A DNA stretch of 64,000 nt. It comes from Equus caballus (taxonomy: Eukaryota; Chordata; Mammalia; Perissodactyla; Equidae). Made by a program: the position numbers and the translations under genes. Every line of letters begins with the position of its first letter. Within the stretch, counting starts at the first letter, position 1. The notes beneath the pieces were generated by a model. It saw nothing but the letters and a program-made list of their open reading frames with translations. It searched no databases and was not told the DNA's origin. The stretch lies in the NCBI RefSeq assembly GCF_041296265.1, contig NC_091693.1, forward strand, positions 24,862,001-24,926,000, given 5' to 3'. This document shows, piece after piece, positions 1 to 11,600 of the stretch.

Positions 1-25
1 ATACCAGCACCTCCCCGCTCCGCAG

Positions 26-3000
26 GCCCGGCTGCGCGGCAACATCGCCAACCCCTCCTCCCCGGAGCTGCTGCACTTCCTATTCGGACCTCTGCAAATG
101 GTCAGACTCCCTGCTCCCCTGCCCTCAGGTCCCCCTTGCAGCGGGAGGAATCGGGGTTTGACTTCCAGAGGGTCTGATGGCGTGCCCACTCCTACTCCCC
201 TGGCAGATTGTGGACACGACAGGAGGCCCCCAGTTCGCGAGCGGCGTGCGGCGGCCGCACCTGACGTCTGAGGCCGTGGCGCTGCTGCGCGACAATGTCA
301 CCCCACGAGAAAATGCGCTCTGGACCTCGCTGGGGGACTCCTGGACCAGCCCGGGGTGAGGGGCGGGGCTTGAGGCAGGGGCGTGGTGATTGAGGGGCGG
401 GGCTTGAGGCAGGGGCGTGGTGATTGAGGGGCGGGGCTTGAGGCAGGGGCGTGGTGATTGAGGGGCGGGGCTTGAGACAGACGCATGGTGATTGGAGGGG
501 TGGGGCTGGGAGGCAGGGGCGTGGTGATTGATGGGGCGGGACTTGAGACAGGGGCCTGGTGATTGGAGGGGCGGGGCTGGGAGGCAGGGGGCGTGGTAAC
601 TGGGGCGGGGCTGGGAGGCAGGGGCGTGGTGACTGGAAAGAAGGTATGACTGGGAGGGACGAGTCAGAGGCGGGGCTTAGCTGGGAGGGTGTGGCCAATG
701 AGCAGGTGGGACCTAGAACAAATACCAGCGTACGATTGGAGAAAAGGTGGGAAGGTATCGTAAGGAGAGGTTTAAGACTGAACCAGACAATCCAACTGGA
801 ACAAAGGCGGGGCTTAGAGGAATAGAGCGGGGGAGGGGGGGAGCTTATGAAAGATTTGTCCTGTGCGTTTGGAAAGGGAATGAAGTCTGTGCGCTTAGAG
901 ACCGAGAGCATCAAGGGGGAAGGGGCAGAACCAGGGAGGGGATGTGTGTAGCTAGAAACCCAGTTTGGAATCAGAGGTGAGATTTAGAGGCTGGGGCAGA
1001 GCATTAGCGTGGAATCATTGTATTTAGAAATATAATTAATGTCGTGGGTGGAGCTTGGAGGCAGGGGCAGAGTTTGGCAGAAAGGGGCGAGGTTAGAATA
1101 GCTGGGATAGAGCGAGACTTAGGGGAAAGGGGAGAACATAGTGAAGCTAATGGCAGGGCTAAGTCTGGGACCGGACCAGGATCCCTGAGCCCTCGGCCCG
1201 GTCCTTGGTCTCAGGCTAGAGCTGCCCCCGGAGGAGGGACCCCCATACAGCCCCAACTTCTACAGCGGCTGGGAACCCCCAGCTACTGACCCACAGGGCC
1301 GCGCCTGGGAGGACCCAGTAGAGAAACAGCTACAGCATGAGCGGCGGCGCCGGCAGGTAAGGCAAAGGCTTCAAGGGGAGCAGCAGGCTCCGCCTGGCGA
1401 CACAGCGGGGCTGGCCCCATCTGACCTGCTGCCCTCTTATCTCCTGCAGCAAAGCGCCCCCCAGGTCACTGTCAATGGGTGAGTGTCAGCCCCAGGGCAG
1501 GGAAGGTGGGGTCCAGGAGGGGTGCGTCCTTGGGGCTCCCAGCGCTGACTCTGCCCCTCTTTTTCCTGTCTTTTTTTCTTCTATCTTCCCGGCTCTTCGC
1601 AGGTGGGTGAGGTGGTGAGGAGGCGGGGCCGGGGCTGGGAAAGGGGGGAGGAGCAGGGAGGGAGTGGGCGGGGCCCAGACTTCTGGGTCCAGGGGAGGAG
1701 GGAGCTGGAGGCTTAGATTGCAGGGTCTAAGGGAGGAGGGGGCTGGGAGTGGGTAAAGTTGAGAGGTTGGAGGCCTGGGTCCCCAATGGGCTGGAAGAAG
1801 GCGGTTTGGTTTCCCAGGGCCTGGGAAGCTCCCTGCCTAGGTCCCTTGGAGGACAGAGCCCTGGGTGTTGGAGGGAAGAGGCTGTGGAATTAGACATCTG
1901 GGCTTTGAAGAAGAGCTCAAGTCTGGTGCTGGGACTTTGGAGACCCAGAGAAGCAGGCTTGGGACTTCCAGGGCCGAGGGGCAGGTTTCTGGGAAAATTA
2001 GGGAGTGGTAGTATCTCTGGGCCCCCCAAGAGAGGTAAAGGCTGGGAGACTGGACCCTCACTTTCACAAGGCTCTAAAGCAATGGTCTCGGTCCCTGCCG
2101 AGTGTCAGCCTGGGAGCCTTTAAGGGTTAAAAGGAATAGGAAATTAAAGCTTGAGACCTGGGCTCCTGGGTCTCTGGGGGAGGAAAGAACTCGGGGTCAG
2201 AGTATGTGGTTCCACCAAGTAATGGGGGTGCAGACTCTTGGGTCCTGGGGGAGGAAGGGGCTAGGGTCCTTGGACCAGTCGGAGGTGGATGGGAGGCAAG
2301 CTGAGAGGGATGAGAAGAAAACAAGCAGCAAAGCTGGAAGAGCAGAAGGGGGGTCTGGGTGAGGGCCGGGTCAGAGGGTCTCAGCAGGCGCAGCGTGCTG
2401 GGAGCTGCCGGCCCCACACAGGGGGCGCCGCGGCCCTGAAGACCCCCCCTCTCCCTTGCACAGGTAGGCCTGATCCGTGCTGGGCTCCCTCTTACCGGGG
2501 GTCAGAGCCAAAATCTCACTCTCCCTCCGCCCTCAGCTGCCTGGTCTTGCAGAACTCCCTCCCCCTGCCACTGTGCTTCTGAATCTTGGGCTTGATACCC
2601 TCACCTTCTCTGCACCTCCACTACTTTGCAGGGAAGATGAGAATAATGATAATCCCCTCCTGGATGAGTGAGAAGTCTATGAGGTTGTGCGGGCTAGCAG
2701 TTGTGAGCTCATAGTGGTGGCAGAGCTCAGAGTCACACCCAGCAGCATGCACAATAGGGCAGAATTACTCAGGACGCGGACTCTGGGGCCAGCCTGCCTG
2801 GGTCCCAGGCCAGCTATGCCTTTCTTGTTCTGTGACCTTTACATCACCGTGTGACTTTGCACCACTGTTCCTCCACTTCATCACCTGTAAAAAAGAGACA
2901 ATAATAGAGGGTCCGGGGGTAGGAAGAGAATGGGGGGTCCAAATTCTTGGTTCTACCAAGGGTTGTCTCAAGAATCAATCAGCTAATATATGTAACAGCT

Positions 3001-5173
3001 TTGAACAGTGTCAGGCACGTAAGTAAGTGCTATATGTGTTAACTATAGCCTTTATAATGACTATGGGTTATCATTATGCATGAGCCCAGTGCATAGTAGA
3101 TGCTCACTAAATAGCAGTTGCTTCTAGCTGTGTGATCTGGGGCAAGTGATTTTATCTGAGCCTGAATGTTCTCATCTATAAAATGAAAGTGATGCCAGTA
3201 CCCATAGCATAAGCTTACCACACGGTGCCAGGTACATAAGGAGCACAATATATTCGAGCTGTTATTCCAATTTCAAAACTCTGTTAACAGTATTAACCCA
3301 GCCCCCTGCCTTGAGCCCTGCTTGGCTCTAACCCCAGCTCACACCAAAACCCTACAGCCCAGAACAGAGTGGCTGGCTGCCTCCTTATCCCCAAACCTCT
3401 CCCTTCTCCTCAGTCACCAAGAGCCGGAGCCAGAAGCTGAACCCCAGCCGGAGCCAGAGCCGGCAGGGAAGTGGGTCCTATGTAATTACGACTTCCAGGG
3501 CCGCAACAGCAGCGAGCTGTCTGTCAAGCAGCGGGAGGTGCTGGAGGTTAGAGGAGTGGGGCCCTGGGAGCTGGAGCGGACCCAGCCCTAACTTCAGATA
3601 CAGGCTCTGAACTCTCACCCTTTACCTCTCCCAGGTCCTGGATGACAGGCGCAAGTGGTGGAAGGTTCGGGACTCGCAGGGGCAGGAGGGATACGTACCG
3701 TATAATATTCTGACACCCCACCCCGGGCCCCCGGGGGTCTGCAGCCAAAGCCCAGCCCGCAGCCTGGTGAGCCAGGGCAGACTCCTGGGTCTTGGGGGAA
3801 GAGGGGCTGGGGGCCAGATTGGGGGTTCAGGGGCACGGGGATAGGCGTCATGGTTAAGGGCACTGGCAGAGGAGGTGGCTGAAGGTTCAGAAATTTATCT
3901 CCAGAAGGAGGAGGGGCTCGGACTCTGAGTTCTCTCTCTGATCCAGATGACCCTCTCGTTCCTCTGTCTAGGAGAGTAGCACTCCCCCTCCACCAGCCCA
4001 GGCTCTGGCTCCTGCACCGGCTCGGCCCCGCTGGGACAGCTGCGATAGCCTCAACAACTTGGACCCCAGAGAGAAAGGTGAGTGGTGGGGGCACCCCCTC
4101 GAAGGAGCAGTCCTTGTCCTCACTTTCCAGGCAGGGAAACCGAGGCTCAGAAAGAGTAAATGGACTCCCAACCCATCAGAGGACGCTGGAAGGCCCCGAA
4201 CCTCTGGCCCCAGGACCCTTCACCCTGAGTCTGCCCTCCCCCCGGTTTCCCACCTGCAGAGAAATTCTCCCAGATGCTCAGTGTCAACGAGGAGCTGCAG
4301 GCGCGCCTGGCCCAGGGCCGCTCCAGCCCCAGTCGTGCAGCCGCGGGGCCCCGCGCCCCGGAGCCGCAGCTCAGCCCGCACTCCGGGGCCTCGGAGGTCC
4401 GCGCCTGGTTACAAGCCAAGGGCTTTAGCTCCGGGTGAGTGGGGCGGGTGCTGACTGGGGGCCCCCCACCCCAGACGTGCGCGCTAGAGACGGAGCGTTC
4501 TGATTGGCCCGGAGGGGGGGCGTGGCAAACCATGGGGAACCAGGATTGGCCCAAAGCGAGGGTCTGTCTGGTTGCAAAAATGAATGGCAGGTTTCATTTG
4601 TGTGATTGGCATGTTTTTCCAGGCTCCGATTGGAGTCTCCAGGGTAGTCCCGCCTCTCTTCGACAGTAGCGTGCAGCACCGCCTGCGCAGGGCGCGCTCA
4701 TGGGTGGGTGGGAATTCAGGATTCAGCAGCGCCCCGCCCTCACTTGAGCTAGCATGCCTCTGATTGGACAAAGCGCTAGGCGAGCGTGAAGTGATTGGTA
4801 AAGCTGGGGGAACCTGAGCCGTGATTGGCCGGCAGGCCTGACCGCGCCCCCGCTGCCCCTGCTTAGGACCGTGGACGCGCTGGGCGTGCTGACCGGCGCG
4901 CAGCTTTTCTCGCTGCAGAAGGAGGAGCTGCGGGCGGTGAGCCCCGAGGAGGGGGCGCGGGTGTACAGCCAGGTCACGGTGCAGCGCGCGCTGCTGGAGG
5001 TGAGCTGGATGCTTGACCCTGGTCCCGAGCCGGGAGGGCGCCGGGGGCTCGGAGACCGGGGTCCTTATTTCCACCCCTCCTTCCAGGACAAAGAGAAAGT
5101 GTCAGAACTGGAGGCGGCGATGGAGAAGCAAAAGAAGAAGGTGGAAGGCGAGATGGAAACGGAGGTTATTTGA
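26..5173 (+). CDS. EPS8L1: EPS8L1, EPS8-like protein 1, C-terminal half (5' end outside window)
   Basis: Ten coding exons are joined by GT-AG introns: 26-100, 207-355, 1215-1356, 1450-1478, 3414-3546, 3635-3766, 3972-4077, 4260-4434, 4867-4999 and 5087-5173 (TGA). Phases fit throughout and give the last 386 residues of a protein of about 720. The peptide starts [12 protein letters not shown] and ends [13 protein letters not shown], as I recall for human EPS8L1. An SH3 domain is split over the exons at 3414 and 3635 ([10 protein letters not shown] to YVPYNIL). A proline-rich linker and the C-terminal actin-binding effector region with a SAM-like fold ([21 protein letters not shown]) follow. 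EPS8 proteins act in the Sos-1/Abi1/Rac pathway and in actin capping and bundling; this is family knowledge. The PTB-domain part must lie left of the window. The first donor (ATG then GTCAGA) is weak but keeps phase. Confidence 0.95.
357..640. repeat. GC-box minisatellite in EPS8L1 intron (34-bp unit, about 8 copies)
   Basis: Four near-perfect 34-bp copies start at 360, 394, 428 and 462, followed by about four diverged ones. Each unit holds GGGGCGGGGC (a GC box) and GTGGTGATTG. The array begins directly at the splice donor of the exon ending at 355. Confidence 0.9.
1660..2260 (-). repeat. Diverged copies of the chromosome-19-type minisatellite, G-rich on +
   Basis: The intron between EPS8L1 exons 1450-1478 and 3414-3546 holds scattered units such as TTCTGGGTCCAGGGGAGGAG and CTCCTGGGTCTCTGGGGGAG. 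They resemble the 36-37 bp unit seen cleanly at 40.4 kb and 47.8 kb, but spacing has decayed. Strand is given relative to the C-rich form. Confidence 0.55.
2758..3050 (+). repeat. MIR SINE
   Basis: It shows the MIR order: GGACTCTGGGGCCAGCCTGC, a CTGTGACCTT stretch, a TCACCTGTAAAA core, and a tail like CAGTGTCAGGCACGTAAGTA. It is strongly diverged and lies in an EPS8L1 intron. Confidence 0.75.
3075..3275 (+). repeat. MIR SINE, second copy
   Basis: A second, older MIR follows the first directly: CTAGCTGTGTGATCTGGGGC, then TCATCTATAAAATG, then GGTGCCAGGTACATAAGGAG. Confidence 0.7.
4498..4830. promoter_or_regulatory. Cluster of seven inverted CCAAT (NF-Y-type) boxes in EPS8L1 intron
   Basis: ATTGG occurs at 4503, 4545, 4605, 4629, 4763, 4794 and 4824, several in the fuller form TGATTGGC, in a GC-rich intron between the exons ending at 4434 and starting at 4867. 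All seven point the same way. It could be an internal promoter or simply a decayed repeat; no TATA box is visible. Confidence 0.45.
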
Positions 5174-5500
5174 CCCTTCCCGGCTCTCGGCCAGCAGTTT
5201 CGAGGCAGCCCCGTGGGAGCACGGACTCTACAGACTGCCCCCACCAATGGAAGTAGACCCCTTGAAGGATCACTGACCCCTTCCGGCCCTGGTCTTCCCC
5301 GTCTGGGGGATAAACTGGCCCGTCCTTACTGGAGTCTCCTGAGCGAGCGCTCGTGGGCTGGAGCGGGGAGGGCAGCGGGGCGTAGAGACAATTTAGGGGA
5401 AGCGCTATAGGCGCGCCCCGGGAGAGGGCGCACCCGGGAACCCTGTGCATTCAGATATGCTGCCCAGTCTATAAACAGCCTCTTCTTAGCAGGTGGTGTC
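5174..5500 (+). other. EPS8L1: EPS8L1 3' UTR with likely poly(A) site
   Basis: Sequence after the TGA has no further coding signal. A variant poly(A) signal TATAAA lies at 5470-5475, and a GT-rich stretch (GGTGGTGTC) begins about 20 bases later, as expected for a cleavage site near 5490. No AATAAA is seen nearby, so the exact end is inferred. Confidence 0.5.
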
Positions 5501-5724
5501 AACTGCTGTCCCTTCTCTACCCGGGTACCAGGGGGCCCAGGAATCTGCCCCTCGTTCCAACTACAGCCTCACAGGAGGAAAGGAATCTAGATGTCCCCAC
5601 CTTCTTTGGTTTCTTTCTCTGAATCCTCCTCTCCCTTCCTGGGGCCCCAACCCAGGCTTCCTCCTGACCTCCCAACCTCCAGTCTGTCCTCCAGTTCGCT
5701 CTAGAGGGATCTTCTGAACACCCA

Positions 5725-6045
5725 TGATCCCAGCCCGTCCCTTGCTCAAAATCCTTCCCTGGCTCCCCAGGGCCCTCTTAGCCCTGTGACGTGGCATTCG
5801 AGGCCCTGAGTGGTTTGGTCTCTACCCACCTCTCCTCTTTCTTATGTCCTCATTCCACCAGGCATTCCAGTCCCGCCCTTCTCCAAACACTCCCAAACCC
5901 CTTCAACCACTGGGGTTTTGCATTTGCTGGTTTCTGCTGGCTGGAACACTGATTCTCTGCCTGGCAAACTCCTATTCAGCCTTCCTGGCCCAGCTCAAAT
6001 ACCCACTTCTGGGAAGCCTGCCCTCATCTCAGGTTAGTGTCCCAG
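5725..6045. repeat. LINE L2 fragment
   Basis: The text reads like the L2 3' region: CTCAAAATCCTTCCCTGGCT, GGCATTCGAGGCCCTGAGTG, TTTTGCATTTGCTGG, then CAGCTCAAATACCCACTTCT. It is an old copy between the converging genes. Confidence 0.7.
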
Positions 6046-7068
6046 CCACGTCTCCAGTTTGTTCATCGTCTCCTGCTGGGAGGCCAGCCACAGAGAACTG
6101 GCTGCCCCCAGGACGTGCCACAGGCTCCCTGGCCACTCTTCATCCTGTGAGATGGCAGCCTAACTGGAGGCTTCCTACCCCCACGCCCCCGAGAACACCC
6201 AGCTCCTTTGCCCTCTGGCTACCCGGCAACTTTTTCCCGTTATCCAGCTGGTTCAGGACTGGCTTTCTCTGGGACCCAGCCTTGTTCAGACTGGACGTTC
6301 CACCAGCTTTGGGAAGAAGGCCCTTTCCTTTTCCTCTGTAGCTCCTTCTCCTGCTTCCCCAGAACGCCCAGGGCCAAGCTCCCTCACCAGAATTCCTGCC
6401 GGCCTCTTCCCCTGGCGCTCAGCTTCTCCGAGCCACCCAGGACAGCCTCCCAGACCAGAGGGGACCAGAGACACAGCCTTGGGCAGGCAGGAGCTCTGGT
6501 TCTCAGTCCCCACTTGGTCCCCCTCCTGCCTCGGTTTCCTTCTGCCACCAGGACACAGCAGCTCCCCAGGACTCCTTCCCACCTCCCCTGTCCCTGTACC
6601 CTGCTCACACGGCTCCCTTAGCTCCCCACGGCCGTCATAAAATCCAAGCTCCGGCTCGGCAGCCCAGGGCTGTGGCCGGCCAGGCTCACCGGCTCGTCGG
6701 GCGCAGCACTCTGCTTCCCTCTTCCTGCCGCCAGTCCTGTCTGTGGTGTTCCTTCCACCAAATACCCTCGGTCCTCGAGGGTGTTTAATCATCCATCAAC
6801 CTCTTGCCTGATGCCCCAGCCCTCATTTCTAACAGAGGAACCAGAGATGCAAGCGGTTCCTCAAACCTCCTTGATCCAACCAGTTTTCCCCCTTCAGTAA
6901 ACCCCCATGGCTGCCATCGTCTAGGCTGCAAGCTGCAATGCCTGCAGGAGCCAGACACCTGACCCACGTGAGCAAGCCGGGCCTGAGCCCCATTCCTATT
7001 GCAGTCCAATCTGTCAGATCATCCTGCCCCCGCCCCCCCCCCCCGGCCCCCTGCCAATATATTTTCAA
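6046..7068. other. Intergenic stretch without recognised features
   Basis: Between EPS8L1 and PPP1R12C. Open frames here are short and low in complexity. A C-run near 7029-7044 is the only simple repeat. I see no gene. Confidence 0.6.
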
Positions 7069-7069
7069 T

Positions 7070-7620
7070 GCAGCAACAAGATGGACCTGTTAAAACCTAG
7101 GTCCCACCTCACGGCTCAAGTCCTTACCAGGGCCACGTCCCTACATGGCCAGCCATTACCTCTCCAACCTCACCCCCTACTACTTCCCTCCAGCCACACC
7201 GGCTTCTTCCTGTGCCTCAACATGTCAGGCACACTTCTACCACAGGGCCTATGCACACACAGTTTTCATCATCCAGAAGACTCTTCCCTCAAATACCTGC
7301 ATGGCTCATTCCCTGACCCCTTGAAGTAACTGCCTGTGCTAGCTTTCCAGTGAGGCCTACTCTGACCACCCTGTACAAAGCACACATGTGCACATACCCT
7401 CTCTCTCACACTCACACACACACACACACACACCAGCCTCGCTGTCCCCTTCCCCTGCTTTTTCTCCATGGCACCACCCCCTGAAATACATTTATATTAT
7501 CGTTGGATGCCTTATGCTTCTCCTCCTAAAACGTACGGGGTCTTTGCCTATTTCATGCATGACCATATCCCGCACGGCTGGGGCAGGGCCTAGCAGGTAG
7601 AATATGACCAAGAACGCGTG
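7070..7620. repeat. LINE L2 fragment with internal (CA)n
   Basis: L2-like order: CTCACGGCTCAAGTCCTTAC, CCACAGGGCCTATGCACACA, and a tail like CAGGGCCTAGCAGGTAGAAT followed by GTGAGTGAATGAGTG. A CA run of about 20 bases lies at 7413-7433. Confidence 0.7.
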
Positions 7621-8084
7621 AGTGAATGAGTGCCCCATCTCACAAGATGGCTTCTACTCAGCTCCAGCCAACTGCTACCATGCAGGACTGAAGAGCTCAT
7701 ACCATCACAGCTTCCTATTTTTTTAGAGAACTCAAACTCCAGATTTTCATATGTGAATTACCCCTGATTTTAAATGGTGGCAACGAACTCAAATCTATTT
7801 CAAAAGCACTGATGGCAAGACCCAAGCTCCCGTGCTCGCGAGTCACGGCTCATCCTCACTCGGCTGAGCCTTCCCGCCCAGCCCCAGCCACCTTACCCTG
7901 AGCACATCACCGCTGGTGTGGGGCCTCTCCTCCAACTGCCACTCTCCTGAAGCCCCTTCCCACCCACTGAGCACCCACCCACCCCTCTGCACGCCACCCA
8001 CACGGTCCTGTGTTTTAGTCACTGACACGCACAGCCCGAGCACAGAAGTGGCGCCCCACCTCCAGCTGGGGACAGCCATTGAGT

Positions 8085-8641
8085 GGCAACTTCACGACTT
8101 TTATTTGAGGTGCCTGTGCTTTGTCTTGAAAATACCTTCTCCCCCTGCCCCGGACAGTGGGCGGGGAGGGGGCAGCAAAAAATAGAAGACATCCCTCCCT
8201 ATTGCACATGGACCCTATATACAGGCCCACCCGGCCGAGGCCGGCGGGACTCTTGGCACATTCTCGGATCCCTGTTCAGGAGCGGGAGGGGTGACTGGGG
8301 TGGCAACACACGTGAGGGGGGACCTCCGGGTGGCCACTCTGGTCCTGGCTACTGGTCCTGGCACTTTCTGGTCCTTGGTGCCTTCTTGTCCCGCCTCCAG
8401 CCCTGGTCCCCCCTCAGCGATGTCCCTCTACCTGGCTCCTCCCGCCTCCATCTTGGCCTCGGACGGCCCCCCTTGGCTCCTGGGGACCCTGCACTCCCCT
8501 CAGTCTGGAGGTCCCGAGGGGAGGTTATGGCTTCTCAGAGACTCCCCCGGGAGCCCTGTCACTCGTGTTCACACAGGGGAAGGGTGCGTGTGGCAGAAGC
8601 AGCTGTATAAATACGGGTGCGGGGAAGGTCCTCCTCCAGAG
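8085..8641 (-). other. PPP1R12C: PPP1R12C 3' UTR and poly(A) signal
   Basis: AATAAA on the minus strand corresponds to TTTATT at 8100-8105. The stretch from the stop at 8642 to this signal holds no other gene. Its length of about 550 bases is reasonable for this gene. Confidence 0.75.
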
Positions 8642-11600
8642 TCACTTGGAGAGTTTGCTGATGACGCGGATCAGTGCTGCGTTCTCATCCTTGAGCCGCT
8701 GGTTGTCAGCCCGGAGGTCGGACAGAGCCTGTGGGAGGGGACAGGGTCAGGTGGGTGGTCTTGGGCAGGCTGCACCCAGTGCCCACCCTGGTCCTCTGCC
8801 CACAGCGCCCCATTAAGATTCACCTTCAGCTCCTCCTCCAGCTCGGCAGCCTTTCGCTCCAGGGCCCTGCGCTCCTGGAATAAATGGGGGGAAGTGAGGG
8901 CCAGAGGTTGAGTGAGGCTAAGAAAGGTGGGGAAAGCTCAGAGGGTGGGTCAGAAAGCCTGTGTGGCCCTCTTCATCCAGACCCACAGGGCTTGGAGGCT
9001 GGGGATACACGTGGCCCCACCCCGACAGCCCCTACTCACAAATCTCTCCAGCTCCAGAAGGGCCGGCCTCTCTGCAAACCGCTCCTGCCTCTGGTGAGGA
9101 CAGAGGAAGCACAGAGGTCAGAGAAACGCCCAAACTGCAATGGCCAGGAAGGGGCCACCAGAAGGGCAGGGAGGAGAAAGGCAGTCCAGGCTCCAGGCCG
9201 CCCACTGCTCACCACCACCAGCCACGCCACTCATCACTGAGGACCCGCCCACAGAGAACCTGGCCCGCCCCCCCGCCCCCTTCTTCTTGCTCAGGTCCGG
9301 CCTCCCAGGGGGTCCTAACCCCACCCCTTCGGGCCCCGCCCCTCAGGAGTCGGAGCCCAGATCAGATCCTACCCCTCATTGCTAGCGCTACACGTTGCGG
9401 CCACCTCCAGGGCCTCGCGCCCTCACCTGCACAGGGCCCTCACCTGCGTGGCGCGCTCCAGCTCCACCTTGAGCTGCGCCAGCCGCAGCGTCGTCTCCGT
9501 CAGGGCCTCGCGCAGTCGCTCGTTCTCACTGCGCAGCTCTGCGTACAGCTATGACACCAGGAAGAGGGAGACGGGTCAGGCCTACCAGCCTGGGGTGTGG
9601 CGCCTTTGCCGGAGTGGCGACGGCAGCTGAGGGAGGCCCGAAAACGCGCGGCGCGTGGATGGGGCCGACAGAGCCACTGCAGAGGGGGCAGGTGGGCAGA
9701 TATAAAGGCCTACTTGTGGGGACTGGTTTTGGGCACCGATCGTGGGGTAAGTTCGCGAACCTTCCTGAAGCCTCCATCGGGCTCTTCCGATTCTGGCTCG
9801 GGTTCTGAGTTGAGGTCCCGCTGCCTGTGAGGGGAGGGGGTGCCCTCGAGAGTGCTGGGGTGGAGGCAGAGTAGGGCATCAGGGGGCATGCCCGACAGCC
9901 CCCCAGACAACCCAAAACCTTCACTGGCCGCCTCGTACCTGGATTCTGGGCTGAGGTCCACCGGCTCCGCCTCCTCCCCCTGTGGGCAGAGGTAGGGTTC
10001 AGGCAGATGTGGTAGGGAAGTTTGGACTGCCCCCAGCCCCAGCGTGCCCCCCTGGCCCCACCCTCACCTCTGCAGGCCCCCTCCGCTCCTTGCCGACTTT
10101 GCGGTGCTCCCGGGCGGCCTGTGGTCCCTGACCCTGCCCGTCGGGCGCCTCTGCTGGGGGAGGGGCAGGAATCAGCCCAGGCACCTGGGGAGGGGCCCCT
10201 GTCTTCGGTGTTGGGGTCCCTGGGCCCAAGACCCCAAGAGACAGGGAAAACAGCAGCAGGAAGGATAGGGTAGATCAGGAGGACAACCTCTCAGAGACCA
10301 GACCTCACCTCTCTGGGCAGGGCCATCAGAGTTCTCGAACCCAGGGACTCGGGGCCGCCGGGAAGGGTCCTGTGGGAGAGGGGCAGGGGGTCAGAGGACG
10401 AGGGCATCTTGTACCCCCACTGCCCGATCACCTGACCCCTCTCACCAGGCTCTGCAGGCCCGACTTTTCTGGCTCTGGGGCCTTCCCTGCGGCCTTCTCT
10501 GCTTCCTTCAGGTCCGTCAGAGTCACACCCTGCAGGGAGAGAGGTCAGACAAGGGGCCCGGGACTCAGGATCCAGCCCCTTCAGGATCTGAGTCCAGGCC
10601 CCCAGCCCCCTCCTCCCTCAGACCCAACAGTCCAGGTCCCCAGCCCCTCCTCCCTCAGATCCAGGAGTCCAGGTTTCCAGCCCCCCATCCCATGCCCCAC
10701 ACCTGTGTGGACCTCCGAGACTGGCGCATGAGGCGAGAGCGAGCTTTTCGCTGGGATTCAGACTCCTCATCCCGCACAGGCATCTGGTAGGACCTGAACG
10801 AAGGGCCCCCAAGCTCAAGGAGGGTTCCTTTGGGCACTGTCCCCATCCCCCGGCTGACACCCTTAGGGGGAGTCAGGGACTTCAACTCCCAGCTGATCCT
10901 GGGACAAACTCTCCCTTAGGAGCCCCACCCAAAGCCCTGGGGACTTCTGGGTAACGTAGTTTTCTCCCAGTTGGAGCAACAGCAGCTTCCCACCCCTGGC
11001 CTCTTCACCTCCGGCGGTCCCGGGAGTCTGCTGGGGGTGCTGCGGAGGCTGCGGGGACATTTGGCTTCACTGGGGATTCAGGCTGTGGAATCCTGGAGGG
11101 AGGAGTGGAGTTATCCAAGGGAGGAGACCTGCAGATCTCAAACCTGTGTGAATTCATTCGTTCAGCAAATATTACTCAAGTTTGCATCATGTGGCAGGCA
11201 CTAAAGACACAGCAGTGAGCAAAAGAAATTGTCTCTGCCCTGATGAGCCAAATCTGAGCAGAAAGATGCAAAATAAACGATAACCATAAAAGATGAAGAC
11301 ATCATATAAAATGTCAAGAGAATTAAGTACTTTGGAGAAAAGAAACAAGGACAGGATACAGGAGGGGCCGTGTTCGAGACCTGCCATGAGAGCAGGCGGT
11401 CACGGTGGGGTTGGGCCTCATGGAGACGGTGGCATTTAAACACAGACCTAAGGGAAGGAGGCAGCAAGCCCCGTGGGTCTGAGGGGGCTGGAGCACAGGC
11501 AGTGGGTGGGGGTGTGCCTGTGAGAGGGACAGTGGGATATGGGACAGAGGGGCAACAGGAGCCCAGATCACTGAGGCCTTGGAAATGTTGCTGTTAGTGA

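Noticed and set aside
192-914. 240-codon frame antisense to EPS8L1
   Set aside because: It arises from the 34-bp GC-box minisatellite and overlaps a sure exon on the other strand.
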